Assembly: GCA_905181765.1 (NCBI GenBank) | Contig: CAJIYW010000004.1 | Location: 149,280 to 213,279 of the forward strand | Direction of reading: 5' to 3' | Source: Flavobacteriales bacterium UBA6772 | Lineage (GTDB): Bacteria > Bacteroidota > Bacteroidia > Flavobacteriales > Flavobacteriaceae | Length of the DNA: 64,000 bases | In this document: piece by piece, positions 30,524 through 39,711 of the stretch | Layout of the letters: every line of letters begins with the position of its first letter | Position numbering within the stretch: the first letter of the stretch is position 1 | Position numbers and translations under genes: made by a program | Notes under the pieces: model-generated | The model's database searches: none | What the model saw: only the letters and a program-made list of their open reading frames with translations | Told to the model about the DNA's origin: nothing

Positions 30524-31384
30524 ATCTTTATTCTGAGTAGTTAAACCTAAAATTTTCAAGTTATTCTCTTGTGCTAAATCGAAAATTTTAGAGCGCACAT
30601 CTTCATCTGAACTAAATGTTAATTGCCAATTGTTATCTAATGTGTTTTTTATAGAACTTAAGTTCGATAATTTCTGAAAAATCACCTCATCAAAAGAAAT
30701 ATTAAAAGTAACTTCTATTATTTGTTGTTTTGAGTCTTGAAGTTCTTCTAGTTTTTTGTCAACTAAAATTTCGCCCTTTTTAATTATAATTACGCGGTCA
30801 CAAACAGCTTCCACTTCTTGCATAATATGCGTAGAAAACAGCACTGTTTTATTTTTCCCTAATTCCTGAATCAATGCTCTAATCTCTATAATTTGGTTAG
30901 GGTCTAAACCAGTTGTTGGTTCATCTAAAATTAAGACTTTTGGATTGTGTAAAATAGCAGCAGCAATACCTACTCTTTGCTGATACCCTTTAGATAATTG
31001 ATGTATTTTCTTATTTACCTCTAAACTTAAACCTACTTTTTCTATACAGTCTTCTATTTGACTTTTAGCTACCTTATAAATAGCAGCTTGAAACTGCAAG
31101 TATTCACGCACATACATTTCTGCATACAAAGGATTGTGTTCGGGTAAATATCCAATTACTTTTTGCGCTGCTATCGGATTTTTTAAAACATCAATTTCAT
31201 CAACAAATACTTCACCAGAGTTCGGTTTTATATAACCTGTAATAATTTTCATCATTGTAGACTTCCCAGCACCATTTGGCCCTAAAAACCCAATTATTTG
31301 TCCTTTATCTGCAGAAAAAGAAATGTTATTTAGTGCTTTCTGAGATTTATAGCTTTTAGAAACGGAATTTACGGTTATAGACAT
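30491..31384 (-). CDS. gldA: Gliding-motility ABC transporter ATPase GldA
   Basis: 297 residues. ABC ATPase with Walker A GPNGAGKST, signature LSKGYQQRVGIA, Walker B VLILDEPTTGLDP and the H-loop STH. The whole-length match, including SITVNSVSKSYKSQKALN and the C-terminal domain after the ATPase, is that of GldA, which works with the membrane subunits GldF and GldG (not in this window). A TACATTTG -7 element at 31389-31396 lies only about 5 bases from the start codon, so the transcript may be leaderless. Confidence 0.88.
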   Translation of the reverse strand: MSITVNSVSKSYKSQKALNNISFSADKGQIIGFLGPNGAGKSTMMKIITGYIKPNSGEVFVDEIDVLKNPIAAQKVIGYLPEHNPLYAEMYVREYLQFQAAIYKVAKSQIEDCIEKVGLSLEVNKKIHQLSKGYQQRVGIAAAILHNPKVLILDEPTTGLDPNQIIEIRALIQELGKNKTVLFSTHIMQEVEAVCDRVIIIKKGEILVDKKLEELQDSKQQIIEVTFNISFDEVIFQKLSNLSSIKNTLDNNWQLTFSSDEDVRSKIFDLAQENNLKILGLTTQNKDLETFFREVTI

Positions 31385-31488
31385 TTCACAAATGTAAGTT
31401 TAATAGTAGAATAACGAAAATATGTGGTTTTTAGTTTGCGCTATTAAAAAGGTTTATTCATTGTAAAAAACTAACATGACTAAAATAA

Positions 31489-31516
31489 AAATGACTCAAT
31501 AAAAATTGAGTCATTT
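31489..31516 (-). terminator. Terminator after the outer-membrane barrel gene
   Basis: AAATGACTCAAT (31489-31500) pairs perfectly with ATTGAGTCATTT (31505-31516), followed by a T-rich run on the minus strand. It lies 24 bases past the stop. Confidence 0.8.
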
Positions 31517-31539
31517 AAAAAAGAATCTTTTTTAAGTTT

Positions 31540-34311
31540 TTATAATTGATATCTTACTCTGAAGCTAATAAATCTTGGTAAAATAAAACGTTCATTAACT
31601 GTAAATGCAATGATACTCTGACTTATATTTACTTGTGAACCTGTTGCTAATAAGTTATTACCTACCAATTCATATTCCCATTTTGCATCTCTATCTTTTC
31701 TGTATGCTAATTTTGCATTCCAAATATTAAATGAACTCTGCTTGTTTCCATCGCGTCTTACTTCGTTAAAAGTAAAATCTGAAGTAAGTGTTACTGAATT
31801 CCAAATATATGCATCAAAATCTATCGATGGTGAATGCGTAACCGTCTTAATATCTGAGGGTCTTGCGCTGTTACTTTGATCTACATAATTTATTCTATAA
31901 CGCAAAGTAACATTTGGTGCTTTGGTGAAATTTGTACCAATACTTGCATTCATACCTCTTACTAAACTTTCATTTGTATTCTCTTCCGAGTTAATAAATT
32001 GATAGCTTTTATTATATGAGAAGTTCCCACCAAATCTTGTTCTAATTTTCTTGATGGTTTTACCTAGACCAATAATTGAAGTAAGACTCTCATTATCTAA
32101 AGGTGAATTTATATTTGTACTAGTAGACACAACAGAACGCTGTCCAAAAATTGTATTTCTATTTACCTGATCTGAAGTTTTCTTATAATTTATTGTCGCA
32201 AAAACATTACTCGCATTAAATAAGTTAAAACTTGAATACCTTAACCTTAAATTATGAAAACTAGCATTTAAAAGTCCAGGATTTCCTGAGAAGAAAGAAT
32301 TATAACTATTCGCTACAATACCCCTTGCTATTTGATTAACGTCTGTAAAATTAACTTCTTGTTTGTAGCTAAAATTTAAACTCTCACTTCTTTTAAACTG
32401 CGCTACTACTTCAAATTCTGGTAAAAATTTAGCAAAGGTATCTTTAAAGGTCTCTGTACCAAATTGGGTATTATTAGAATTATAAGCATGCACTGTAAAA
32501 CCAGGTGTAAATGTAAAAATACCAGATTTCAAACGGTATCTTACCCCCGCGTATATATCTGAAAAACTATAATCAGTATCGTTTGTTGTTTGAGGATTAT
32601 TAATGTCATCAATAGTTGGAGTTGGATCAAACTCTACACCATTATCTAAAATCTGAAAAAAACGAGAATTAAAATTCTGTTTACTTAGTATCGTTCCTGT
32701 TACAAAATTCAGATTACTTTGATCGTTTAAAATATAGTAATAATCTAATTTTGCATCTAACTGATTCGATTTTACACGTCTATCTTGTTCTAAGGTATAA
32801 AATTGATTACTTCTATCTAACCCTAGAGTTTCTGCTGCATCATCAAACCCATCTTCAAACTCTTCTAAAGAATCTATATCATCTGGGTTATTATTATCTG
32901 GATCATTTTCTAAAGAAGCCACATAAAAAGGATCTTCATCTTGTAAAATATGTTTTACTTCTAGTGCAAAAATACTTTTTTCACCTGCCGTGTAGAAATA
33001 ACTAAAATCTTGATTAATTGTATAAGGTGTTGCACTTTCAGTCTCTGTAATATTACTTAAAACACGAGAAACTGCAGATTCTCTGACAGATTCACTAGAA
33101 AAACGACCAGATACATTGTAGGTCAATTGATTATTATAATCTTTCTTATAGGTTGTACTTAATCGAAATAAACCCGTATTACTTGTTTGATCTGTTTTAT
33201 TATCAACAAAATCATCTGGCGTATCGGGATTTACGTAGTCAATATCGCTAATATTTCTTTGACCGTTACTATTACTAGACCAAATTAAAAAACCACTTAA
33301 ATCTAATTTTTTATTTGGTGAATAACTAATATTTAAAGCAGACAACTTCGTTTCAATTCTGTTTGCATTGTTTGCACCTGCACTTAAAAAACCAATACCC
33401 GCGTCTCCTATATTAATATTTGTACCATTAGAAGGACTTTGGCTTCTAAAACTTCCTCCAAAACTTCTTAAATCTCTTCTACTCAAAACAACATCTCCAA
33501 GGTTATTTACATCTCCAATAATATTTATGGTGTATTTTGGTGTGTAATAAAATAATTTTGGCTGAAAAAGGTACAAGTCTGTATCTGCAGAATTTCCTGC
33601 ACCGGCTAATATATCTCCAAACCAAAAATTCTTTTTACCTTCTTTTAATTTGATATTTATAGCAACTCTATCTTGGTTATTTTGCACACTACTTAGCTGA
33701 CTTACATTCGAGTAATTTCTTAAAACCTGAATTTTATCTACGGCATTAGAGGGAATGTTTTCTGTTGCTAATTTAGTGTCTCCACTAAAAAATTCTTTTC
33801 CATCGATCATTATTTTTTCAACAGCTTTACCTTCTACTTCAATTTGACCATCATCATTTATTTCTACTCCAGGTAATTTTGCTAAAACATCTTTTAGTTT
33901 TCTTTCAGAACCATTTTTAAATGAATCTGCATTGTAAATTATAGTATCTCCTTTAATAGTAATGGGCATCTTAGAAATGATCTCTATACCATCTAACATA
34001 CTATCTTCTAGCATGGTATAATCTTTATTCATATTCGTTGTTTTCGTTTTCAAAAATGCACTAATTTCTTTAAAACCGATATAACTAATTTTAATATTAT
34101 AAACTGTATTTTTTTTAAGATCTAATTTAAAATTTCCCTTTGCATCTGTAAAACCATAAGAAGCAATTCTTTTAGCTACGGTATCTAATGCGATAACATT
34201 TGCCATTTCTAAAGGAAAATCTAACGAATCTTTTACAATTCCTCTATATTCTATTTGCGAAAACGCAACTGTAGAAGCAATAAAAATGGCGATGAATACT
34301 ATTTTTTTCAT
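31540..34311 (-). CDS. Outer-membrane beta-barrel, TonB-receptor-like, with carboxypeptidase-like N-domain
   Basis: 923 residues. A signal peptide (MKKIVFIAIFIASTVAFSQ) is followed by a carboxypeptidase-regulatory-like beta sandwich (about 20-110; GFTDAKGNF, ISYIGFKE), a plug-like region (LKDVLAKLPGVEINDDGQI, IDGKEFFSGD, IQVLRNYSN) and a long barrel of alternating aromatic strands ending FRVRYQL. This is the OMP_b-brl_3 family, related to TonB-dependent receptors; I do not see a TonB box. It is last in the operon with the two GLPGLI proteins. No ligand can be assigned, and no SusD partner is present. Confidence 0.88.
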   Translation of the reverse strand: MKKIVFIAIFIASTVAFSQIEYRGIVKDSLDFPLEMANVIALDTVAKRIASYGFTDAKGNFKLDLKKNTVYNIKISYIGFKEISAFLKTKTTNMNKDYTMLEDSMLDGIEIISKMPITIKGDTIIYNADSFKNGSERKLKDVLAKLPGVEINDDGQIEVEGKAVEKIMIDGKEFFSGDTKLATENIPSNAVDKIQVLRNYSNVSQLSSVQNNQDRVAINIKLKEGKKNFWFGDILAGAGNSADTDLYLFQPKLFYYTPKYTINIIGDVNNLGDVVLSRRDLRSFGGSFRSQSPSNGTNINIGDAGIGFLSAGANNANRIETKLSALNISYSPNKKLDLSGFLIWSSNSNGQRNISDIDYVNPDTPDDFVDNKTDQTSNTGLFRLSTTYKKDYNNQLTYNVSGRFSSESVRESAVSRVLSNITETESATPYTINQDFSYFYTAGEKSIFALEVKHILQDEDPFYVASLENDPDNNNPDDIDSLEEFEDGFDDAAETLGLDRSNQFYTLEQDRRVKSNQLDAKLDYYYILNDQSNLNFVTGTILSKQNFNSRFFQILDNGVEFDPTPTIDDINNPQTTNDTDYSFSDIYAGVRYRLKSGIFTFTPGFTVHAYNSNNTQFGTETFKDTFAKFLPEFEVVAQFKRSESLNFSYKQEVNFTDVNQIARGIVANSYNSFFSGNPGLLNASFHNLRLRYSSFNLFNASNVFATINYKKTSDQVNRNTIFGQRSVVSTSTNINSPLDNESLTSIIGLGKTIKKIRTRFGGNFSYNKSYQFINSEENTNESLVRGMNASIGTNFTKAPNVTLRYRINYVDQSNSARPSDIKTVTHSPSIDFDAYIWNSVTLTSDFTFNEVRRDGNKQSSFNIWNAKLAYRKDRDAKWEYELVGNNLLATGSQVNISQSIIAFTVNERFILPRFISFRVRYQL

Positions 34312-34344
34312 GTATTATTTTTTATTAAGTTTCAATAAAATTAT

Positions 34345-35175
34345 TTAGTTTAGTCTTCTACCGCCGCGACCACCTCTGTTTTGAAAACGGGCTTTTAATT
34401 CTTCTGTTTTTACTTTTACAATTTTATTGTATTCATCTCTCGAAACTTCTTTTCCTTTACTAGGTTCTTCTATTTCTAAAACTTCTTTAGAGCTAATTGC
34501 AACTTCTGTACAAAGCATAGTCATTCTGCCCGCATTTATCTCTAAAATTAACCCTGGTAAACCATAGTATTTATCTGGCCCTGTACTTACCGGAATTTGT
34601 GGTGTATACCAAGCTGTGATACTTAGCATTTTTTTAGCTGGTTTTACATCTTTTGTCTTTGTAGAATCTTTTTTAGCATTACCTCTTCTACTAAAGATAC
34701 TTCCCCAATCTATATTCGTATCTTCTTTAACGAGCGTAGCTTTATAACAAGTATACTGGCCAATTTTTTTAGTCTCCATACCCATTTCCCATTGCGCTTG
34801 CTCCATATTTTCAGTAACTAAAAAACGTTTACTAAATTGCTCTACATCTTCGATCATTACTAGATCTTTGGTGTTTTTATAAATAGAACCTTGTCCATTA
34901 CTCCTACCCCAGCTTGGCCCAGATGCACCAGGTGCTTCCAACTTTACCTCTTCCTTAAAAGAAGATGCAGTTTTATTAAAAGTTAAGGTATACGTTTTTT
35001 CTAAAAAACTTTTCATACGCTGCATTCTTTGCTTTTTCTGCTGCTCCGTCATTTTCCCAAACATACTCATATCCATAGTAGTTTTAGACATATACGTAGC
35101 TTTGCCTTGAAAGCTTTTCTGTGCAAAAGTAATTGATGTAACAAATGTTAAAAAGAATACAAATAGTGATTTCAT
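34345..35175 (-). CDS. GLPGLI family secreted protein (copy B)
   Basis: 276 residues with a signal peptide ending TFAQ. The name-giving motif YYGLPGLILEI lies near residue 210, preceded by the conserved ITAWYTPQIPVSTGP and followed by CTEV. The middle has a charged KKDSTKTKDVKPAKK insertion, and the C-terminus is glycine/arginine-rich (FQNRGGRGGRR). The family is Bacteroidota-specific with no established function. It is 33 bases upstream of the barrel gene, implying a shared operon and probably shared function at the outer membrane. Confidence 0.9.
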   Translation of the reverse strand: MKSLFVFFLTFVTSITFAQKSFQGKATYMSKTTMDMSMFGKMTEQQKKQRMQRMKSFLEKTYTLTFNKTASSFKEEVKLEAPGASGPSWGRSNGQGSIYKNTKDLVMIEDVEQFSKRFLVTENMEQAQWEMGMETKKIGQYTCYKATLVKEDTNIDWGSIFSRRGNAKKDSTKTKDVKPAKKMLSITAWYTPQIPVSTGPDKYYGLPGLILEINAGRMTMLCTEVAISSKEVLEIEEPSKGKEVSRDEYNKIVKVKTEELKARFQNRGGRGGRRLN

Positions 35176-35335
35176 AATTTTTTTTTAGTTTTCAGTCAAA
35201 ATTAATAGATTTACAACAGTATGACGAGCAACAATTTAATTTGTTACACAAGTGTATAAAAATAATACTTACTCGAAACATTAGACATAAAAAAAAATGA
35301 AAGGTTTAATTTATAATGAAAATAAATAAACAAGA

Positions 35336-36180
35336 TTATCCACCTATCTGTAAGCTTCTTCCATTTCCTAAGTCTAAACCTTTTCTAGCCTTAAATTTTT
35401 CCATCATTTCATCTGTCTTTTGCTTTTGAATTTCAAGAAACTTCTTTTGAGAAACAATCTTTCCTTTTTTAGGTTCTTGAATCGTAATTTTTTTGAAGGG
35501 TTTAATATAATTTCTGTACAAACTATTATTTTTTTACCATCATTTATTTCTAAAATTAAACCAGGTAAACCTTGGTAATTTCCTGGTCCATTACCCACAG
35601 AAATCTTTGGTGCATACCAAGCTGTAGTAATAATTGTTTCTTTTTGTATTTCTTCTACAGACTTACCATTTTTAAAAGTTATATTTTTATTTTCTACTTC
35701 TTTTGAGAACGTAGCTTTGTAACACGTATAAGTTCCTATGTTTTTTGTTTCGGATGATAATTCCCATTTATACTCTGGAAGTTTGTCTTTTACCAAAAAG
35801 CGTTTTCCCATAATTTCTGTTTGATTCGAAAAACGTTTCTCCTTAATATTTTTAAAATAGATGCTAGCATTTACAGAACTACCAAACATCATTACAATGT
35901 CTCCACCTCCAACTTGAGGTTTTGGGACATCTAATGTTGTTTCTTCTATATATGACGAAGTTTTTTGATCAAAATTTAAAATAAACGTTTTTTGATTCAT
36001 TTTATGCAGTTGTGCCTGAAGTTGCTTTTTCATATCATCAGACATCGTAGAATTTTCATCTTCATCAAACGAAAAAGAAGATTTAATACTTGATTTATAA
36101 ATAGCTTTTCCTGTAAAATTTTGTGCATTAATAATCAATGAGCAAAATAAAATTAATGTTGTTAATAATTTAATCTTCAT
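35336..36180 (-). CDS. GLPGLI family secreted protein (copy A, one frameshift)
   Basis: About 280 residues when corrected, paralogous to its downstream neighbour. The signal peptide is MKIKLLTTLILFCSLIINAQ, and the motif NYQGLPGLILEINDGKK follows TTAWYAPKISVGNGP. An A is missing from the A7 run at 35488-35494 (minus-strand sense); adding it continues NPSKKITIQEPKKGK and gives the end SLQIGG. It overlaps the preceding small gene by 11 bases. Two tandem GLPGLI copies suggest duplication with divergence. Confidence 0.87.
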
Positions 36181-36538
36181 TTTTTAAATTTTTAGTTACT
36201 TTATTTATAAATTTTATTCCTTTTCTCATGCTTAAAACTAAACTATCAATTTCCCTCGCCTTACCTGCTACTTTATAGCTAAAATCGTAATTCACCTTTA
36301 ATTTAGCTTTTTGTTTTTCTTTAGTTTTTAATTTAATTTCTAAAAAAATGTTGCTTTCTGGACTATTTTGTTTAAAAGCTTCTTTAACATCTTGCCAATT
36401 AATAGTTGCTAATTCTTTTGAAGAATCTACAGTAAAACTTAAAGAGTTTACATTCATATAATTTTTACTACTATTCTTATTTTGAGAAAAAATAAGCGAA
36501 GAAGCAAAAACACAAATGGCAAAAATAATTTTAATCAT
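36170..36538 (-). CDS. Small secreted protein of unknown family
   Basis: 122 residues with a clear signal peptide (MIKIIFAICVFASSLIFSQ). The mature part is short, lysine-rich and hydrophilic, with no domain I recognise; the segment FLEIKLKTKEKQKAKLKV looks like a beta strand and a charged helix. It is the first gene of the GLPGLI/barrel operon and faces the histidine kinase gene across 117 bases. That position would suit a ligand-binding accessory or a target of the two-component system, but this is inference. Confidence 0.7.
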   Translation of the reverse strand: MIKIIFAICVFASSLIFSQNKNSSKNYMNVNSLSFTVDSSKELATINWQDVKEAFKQNSPESNIFLEIKLKTKEKQKAKLKVNYDFSYKVAGKAREIDSLVLSMRKGIKFINKVTKNLKNED

Positions 36539-36590
36539 AGTTCTTTATTTTAAATTTTGAACAAAGATGAGCCTTAGATGTATTTTACTT

Positions 36591-36620
36591 AGTTAACAAG
36601 TGTTAATGAGTGTTAACCTC
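36591..36620. promoter_or_regulatory. Three in-phase 10-bp repeats, candidate response-regulator site
   Basis: AGTTAACAAG, TGTTAATGAG and TGTTAACCTC follow each other without gaps, each with GTTAA at positions 2-6. Tandem repeats of one helical turn are how OmpR/PhoB-type regulators bind DNA. The array lies between the divergent kinase and GLPGLI operons. A TATCTTTG -7-like element is at 36644-36651, only 5 bases from the kinase ATG. Confidence 0.6.
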
Positions 36621-36655
36621 ATCGTATTATAATATTAACGAACTATCTTTGAAAT

Positions 36656-38290
36656 ATGAATACTCAAAAATATCAATGGCTTTTTTACTTAATAACAGCT
36701 ACCATAATAGCGACTATTGGTGTACAATTCTATTGGAATTATAAAAATTACGAAGAAAATAAGCGACAAGTAACAAACGAAATTCAATTAAGTCTAGACA
36801 ATGCTGTAGAAGAATATTATTCTTCTCTTGCAAAAAGTGACTTTTTAACTATTATTGATAACAATAGTAATTCTGTTGCTATTTTTAAAAACCCGCTTAA
36901 TTTAATTAAAGAGAAATCATATAAGAGCAAATCTATTGGAAATATTATAAATAAAATAAAACCAAATAATTCTGAGAAAGAAAAACCGAGAGCATCAATA
37001 AACAATCTAAAATTCACTTTTGATGAAAACTTGTCTAAAGAAAAAATAGATTCTATGATGATTTCGGCAAAAGACTTTGTCATAGAATTCAATTCCAATT
37101 TAGATTCATTAAATAACAAAAAAAAAGACTCCGTTGAAGTATTAAACCAAATTACCGATAAGAAGAAAGGTTTTAACTTAAATTCTGATGGAGCAAATAA
37201 AGTAATTAAATATTTTAGGGGCAAAAAAGCAGCAGATAGCTTAAAATTAATTAAAAATCTAAAACCTATTTTCATCTCATTCTTAGATCAATCCGTAGAG
37301 TATGAAAAAATAGATTCTCTGATAGAGATACAACTACAAAAAAAAGGAATCGAACTAACAACAAGCTTTCATCATTTAAAAAACGATACCCTTTTTCATC
37401 AAACGAAAGATAGTTTATTAGCTACTGAAAAAAAATATCTTCGGTCTAAATCTACTTTTGTAAAAGATAATGAAGCTTTCAAATTAGTGTATAATAACCC
37501 AAGTATCGCAGCTTTAAAAAGAAGTTCTTTCGGAATTTTCTTATCCTTATTATTATCTTTAGCTGTAATTTCTAGTTTATTTTACCTTTTAAAAATCATT
37601 AATCAACAAAAGGAATTAGCAGCTATTAAAAACGATTTAATCAGTAATATAACGCATGAATTTAAAACACCTATTGCCACTATTTCTGCAGCTATTGAGG
37701 CAATTAAAAATTTTAATGTCTTAGAAGATCCTGAAAAGACGAGTAAATACCTTTCAATGTCCTCTATTCAGATAAATAAATTACATCAAATGGTTGAGAA
37801 ACTTCTAGAAACGGCTATGTTAGATAGTGAACAATTAGTGCTAAAAAAAGAAACTGTTGATATCGTTGATATTGCAGAAAAAGTGGTTTATAAACATCAA
37901 ATATTAGCCCATAAAAAAGAACTTTCATTTTTTACAACCTTGCAACCTTGCTATGCAAATGTTGATGTTTTTCACTTCGAAAACGTGATTTCTAATTTGA
38001 TTGATAATGCTGTAAAATATGGAGGAAATCAAATAGAAATGAATATAAGTTCAGTTTTAAACACAATAGAAATTACAGTTGTAGATGACGGGAATGGTAT
38101 TGAAAAAAATCAGAAAGAAAAGATTTTTGACAAGTTTTATCGCGTTCCAAAAGGAAATACACATGATGTAAAAGGATTTGGAATTGGATTGTATTACTGT
38201 AAAAAAATCATCGAAAAACATGAAGGAGTCATTGGACTAACGTCAGATAAAAGCAAAACTATTTTTAAAATAACAATTCCAAATGAGTAA
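36656..38290 (+). CDS. Two-component sensor histidine kinase (RprX-like)
   Basis: 544 residues. Helix 1 lies at about 8-27, then a ~265-residue periplasmic domain without a recognisable fold, helix 2 at about 293-315 (FGIFLSLLLSLAVISSLFYLL), HisKA with phospho-His about 334 in NITHEFKTPIATI, and HATPase_c with the N box (NVISNLIDNAVKYG), VVDDGNGI and FGIGLYYCKKI. Sequence and partner resemble RprX/RprY of Bacteroides. It overlaps the regulator gene by 8 bases. The large unassigned sensor domain is the place where the signal, perhaps envelope stress or the GLPGLI products, would be read. Confidence 0.92.
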   Translation: MNTQKYQWLFYLITATIIATIGVQFYWNYKNYEENKRQVTNEIQLSLDNAVEEYYSSLAKSDFLTIIDNNSNSVAIFKNPLNLIKEKSYKSKSIGNIINKIKPNNSEKEKPRASINNLKFTFDENLSKEKIDSMMISAKDFVIEFNSNLDSLNNKKKDSVEVLNQITDKKKGFNLNSDGANKVIKYFRGKKAADSLKLIKNLKPIFISFLDQSVEYEKIDSLIEIQLQKKGIELTTSFHHLKNDTLFHQTKDSLLATEKKYLRSKSTFVKDNEAFKLVYNNPSIAALKRSSFGIFLSLLLSLAVISSLFYLLKIINQQKELAAIKNDLISNITHEFKTPIATISAAIEAIKNFNVLEDPEKTSKYLSMSSIQINKLHQMVEKLLETAMLDSEQLVLKKETVDIVDIAEKVVYKHQILAHKKELSFFTTLQPCYANVDVFHFENVISNLIDNAVKYGGNQIEMNISSVLNTIEITVVDDGNGIEKNQKEKIFDKFYRVPKGNTHDVKGFGIGLYYCKKIIEKHEGVIGLTSDKSKTIFKITIPNE

Positions 38291-38960
38291 GATAAAAGTA
38301 CTCTTAGCTGAGGATGAAGCGAGTTTAGGAATGATTGTAAAAGAGAGTTTAGAAACTAGAAATTTCACTGTTTTTCATACAAAAAATGGTGAAGAAGCTT
38401 TTGAGGTTTACAGAAAAGAAAAACCTGATATTTTGGTCTTAGATGTAATGATGCCTAAAAAAGACGGATTTACTTTAGCGAAAGAAATACGTTTAGATGA
38501 TAAAAAAATTCCTATTATATTTTTAACAGCAAAATCGCAAACTTCAGATGTATTGGAAGGTTTTAATAATGGAGGTAATGATTATTTAAAAAAACCTTTT
38601 TCTATGGAAGAGTTAATTGTGAGAATTAAATCTTTGTTAAATAGAATAGAAACTAAAACTAATGTTGACGCTATTAAAATAGGAAATTACTCATTTAACT
38701 CAACCAAACAAACACTTGAAAATTCATTAGAAATTCAGCAACTTACGCATCGAGAGGCACAACTACTCTTTCATCTGTTTGAAAAAAAGAATGAAATTCT
38801 AGACAGAACTTTTATATTAAACAAACTTTGGGGAAATGATGATTTCTTTAACGCAAGAAGTATGGATGTTTTTATTAGTAAGCTCAGAAAGAAATTAAAA
38901 AAAGACACAAATATTCAGATTATAAATATTCGAGGTTTTGGTTATAAATTGATTTGCTAA
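38283..38960 (+). CDS. OmpR/PhoB-family response regulator (RprY-like)
   Basis: 225 residues. Receiver domain with acidic pair EDE, phospho-acceptor Asp about 54 in LVLDVMMPKKDGFTLA, switch residues in FLTAK and the lysine in KKPFSMEEL. A winged-helix output domain follows, with LTHREAQLL, LWGNDDFFNARSMDVFI and IRGFGYKL. It is cotranscribed with the kinase. The candidate target is the triple repeat upstream of its own operon, which would also control the divergent GLPGLI/barrel operon. Confidence 0.94.
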   Translation: MSKIKVLLAEDEASLGMIVKESLETRNFTVFHTKNGEEAFEVYRKEKPDILVLDVMMPKKDGFTLAKEIRLDDKKIPIIFLTAKSQTSDVLEGFNNGGNDYLKKPFSMEELIVRIKSLLNRIETKTNVDAIKIGNYSFNSTKQTLENSLEIQQLTHREAQLLFHLFEKKNEILDRTFILNKLWGNDDFFNARSMDVFISKLRKKLKKDTNIQIINIRGFGYKLIC

Positions 38961-39026
38961 TTACTTTTCAAATTATAAATTTTGTTTACCTTTAGCATCC
39001 CTTCATTAATCTTATACAATTAATAT

Positions 39027-39641
39027 ATGCACGTTGCAATTGCAGGAAATATTGGCGCTGGTAAAACCACGTTAACCAAACTTTTAGCCAAACATTACAA
39101 ATGGAAACCTCATTATGAGTCTGTAGATGAAAATCCTTATTTAGATGATTTTTATACAGAGATGGAGCGTTGGTCCTTTAATTTACAAGTATATTTTTTA
39201 AATAGTCGTTTTAGACAGATTTTAGAATTACGAGAATCTGGAAAAAACATTATTCAGGATAGGACTATTTATGAAGATGCACGAATTTTTGCACCTAACT
39301 TGCACGCAATGGGTTTAATGACAAATAGAGATTATAACAACTATAGTTCTTTATTTGAATTGATGGAAAATTTAGTAAAACCACCAGATTTATTAATTTA
39401 CTTACGCGCAGACATCTCTACGTTAGTAGGGCAAATTCATAAACGTGGCAGAGAATATGAAAACTCTATTTCTATTGATTACTTAAGTAGATTAAACGAA
39501 CGTTATGAAGCATGGATTTCTACTTATAAAAAAGGGAAAATCTTAGTAATTGACGTAGATAATTTAGACTTTGTAACCAATCAAGAGGATTTGGGTTACA
39601 TTATAGACAGAATAGACTCTCAGATAAATGGGTTGTTTTAA
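39027..39641 (+). CDS. Deoxynucleoside kinase (dNK/dGK type)
   Basis: 204 residues. Salvages deoxynucleosides by 5' phosphorylation. The P-loop GNIGAGKTTL starts at residue 7. The substrate-binding E-S-V-D-E-N, the QDRTIYEDARIF motif and the LID-region RGREYE are all typical of the deoxynucleoside kinase family. It stands alone between the response regulator and a strong terminator. With tdk 5 kb away and thyA at the left edge, three thymidylate or deoxynucleotide enzymes occur in the window. Confidence 0.92.
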   Translation: MHVAIAGNIGAGKTTLTKLLAKHYKWKPHYESVDENPYLDDFYTEMERWSFNLQVYFLNSRFRQILELRESGKNIIQDRTIYEDARIFAPNLHAMGLMTNRDYNNYSSLFELMENLVKPPDLLIYLRADISTLVGQIHKRGREYENSISIDYLSRLNERYEAWISTYKKGKILVIDVDNLDFVTNQEDLGYIIDRIDSQINGLF

Positions 39642-39654
39642 TTGAAAAATAGTA

Positions 39655-39700
39655 AACTAAAAAAGGGACAAAATTAAATAATTTTATCCCTTTTTTAGTT
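39655..39700. terminator. Terminator between convergent dNK and cystathionine synthase genes
   Basis: AACTAAAAAAGGGA (39655-39668) pairs with TCCCTTTTTTAGTT (39687-39700). It lies just past both stops and has T runs on both strands. Confidence 0.85.
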
Positions 39701-39711
39701 TTAGGAACTTC

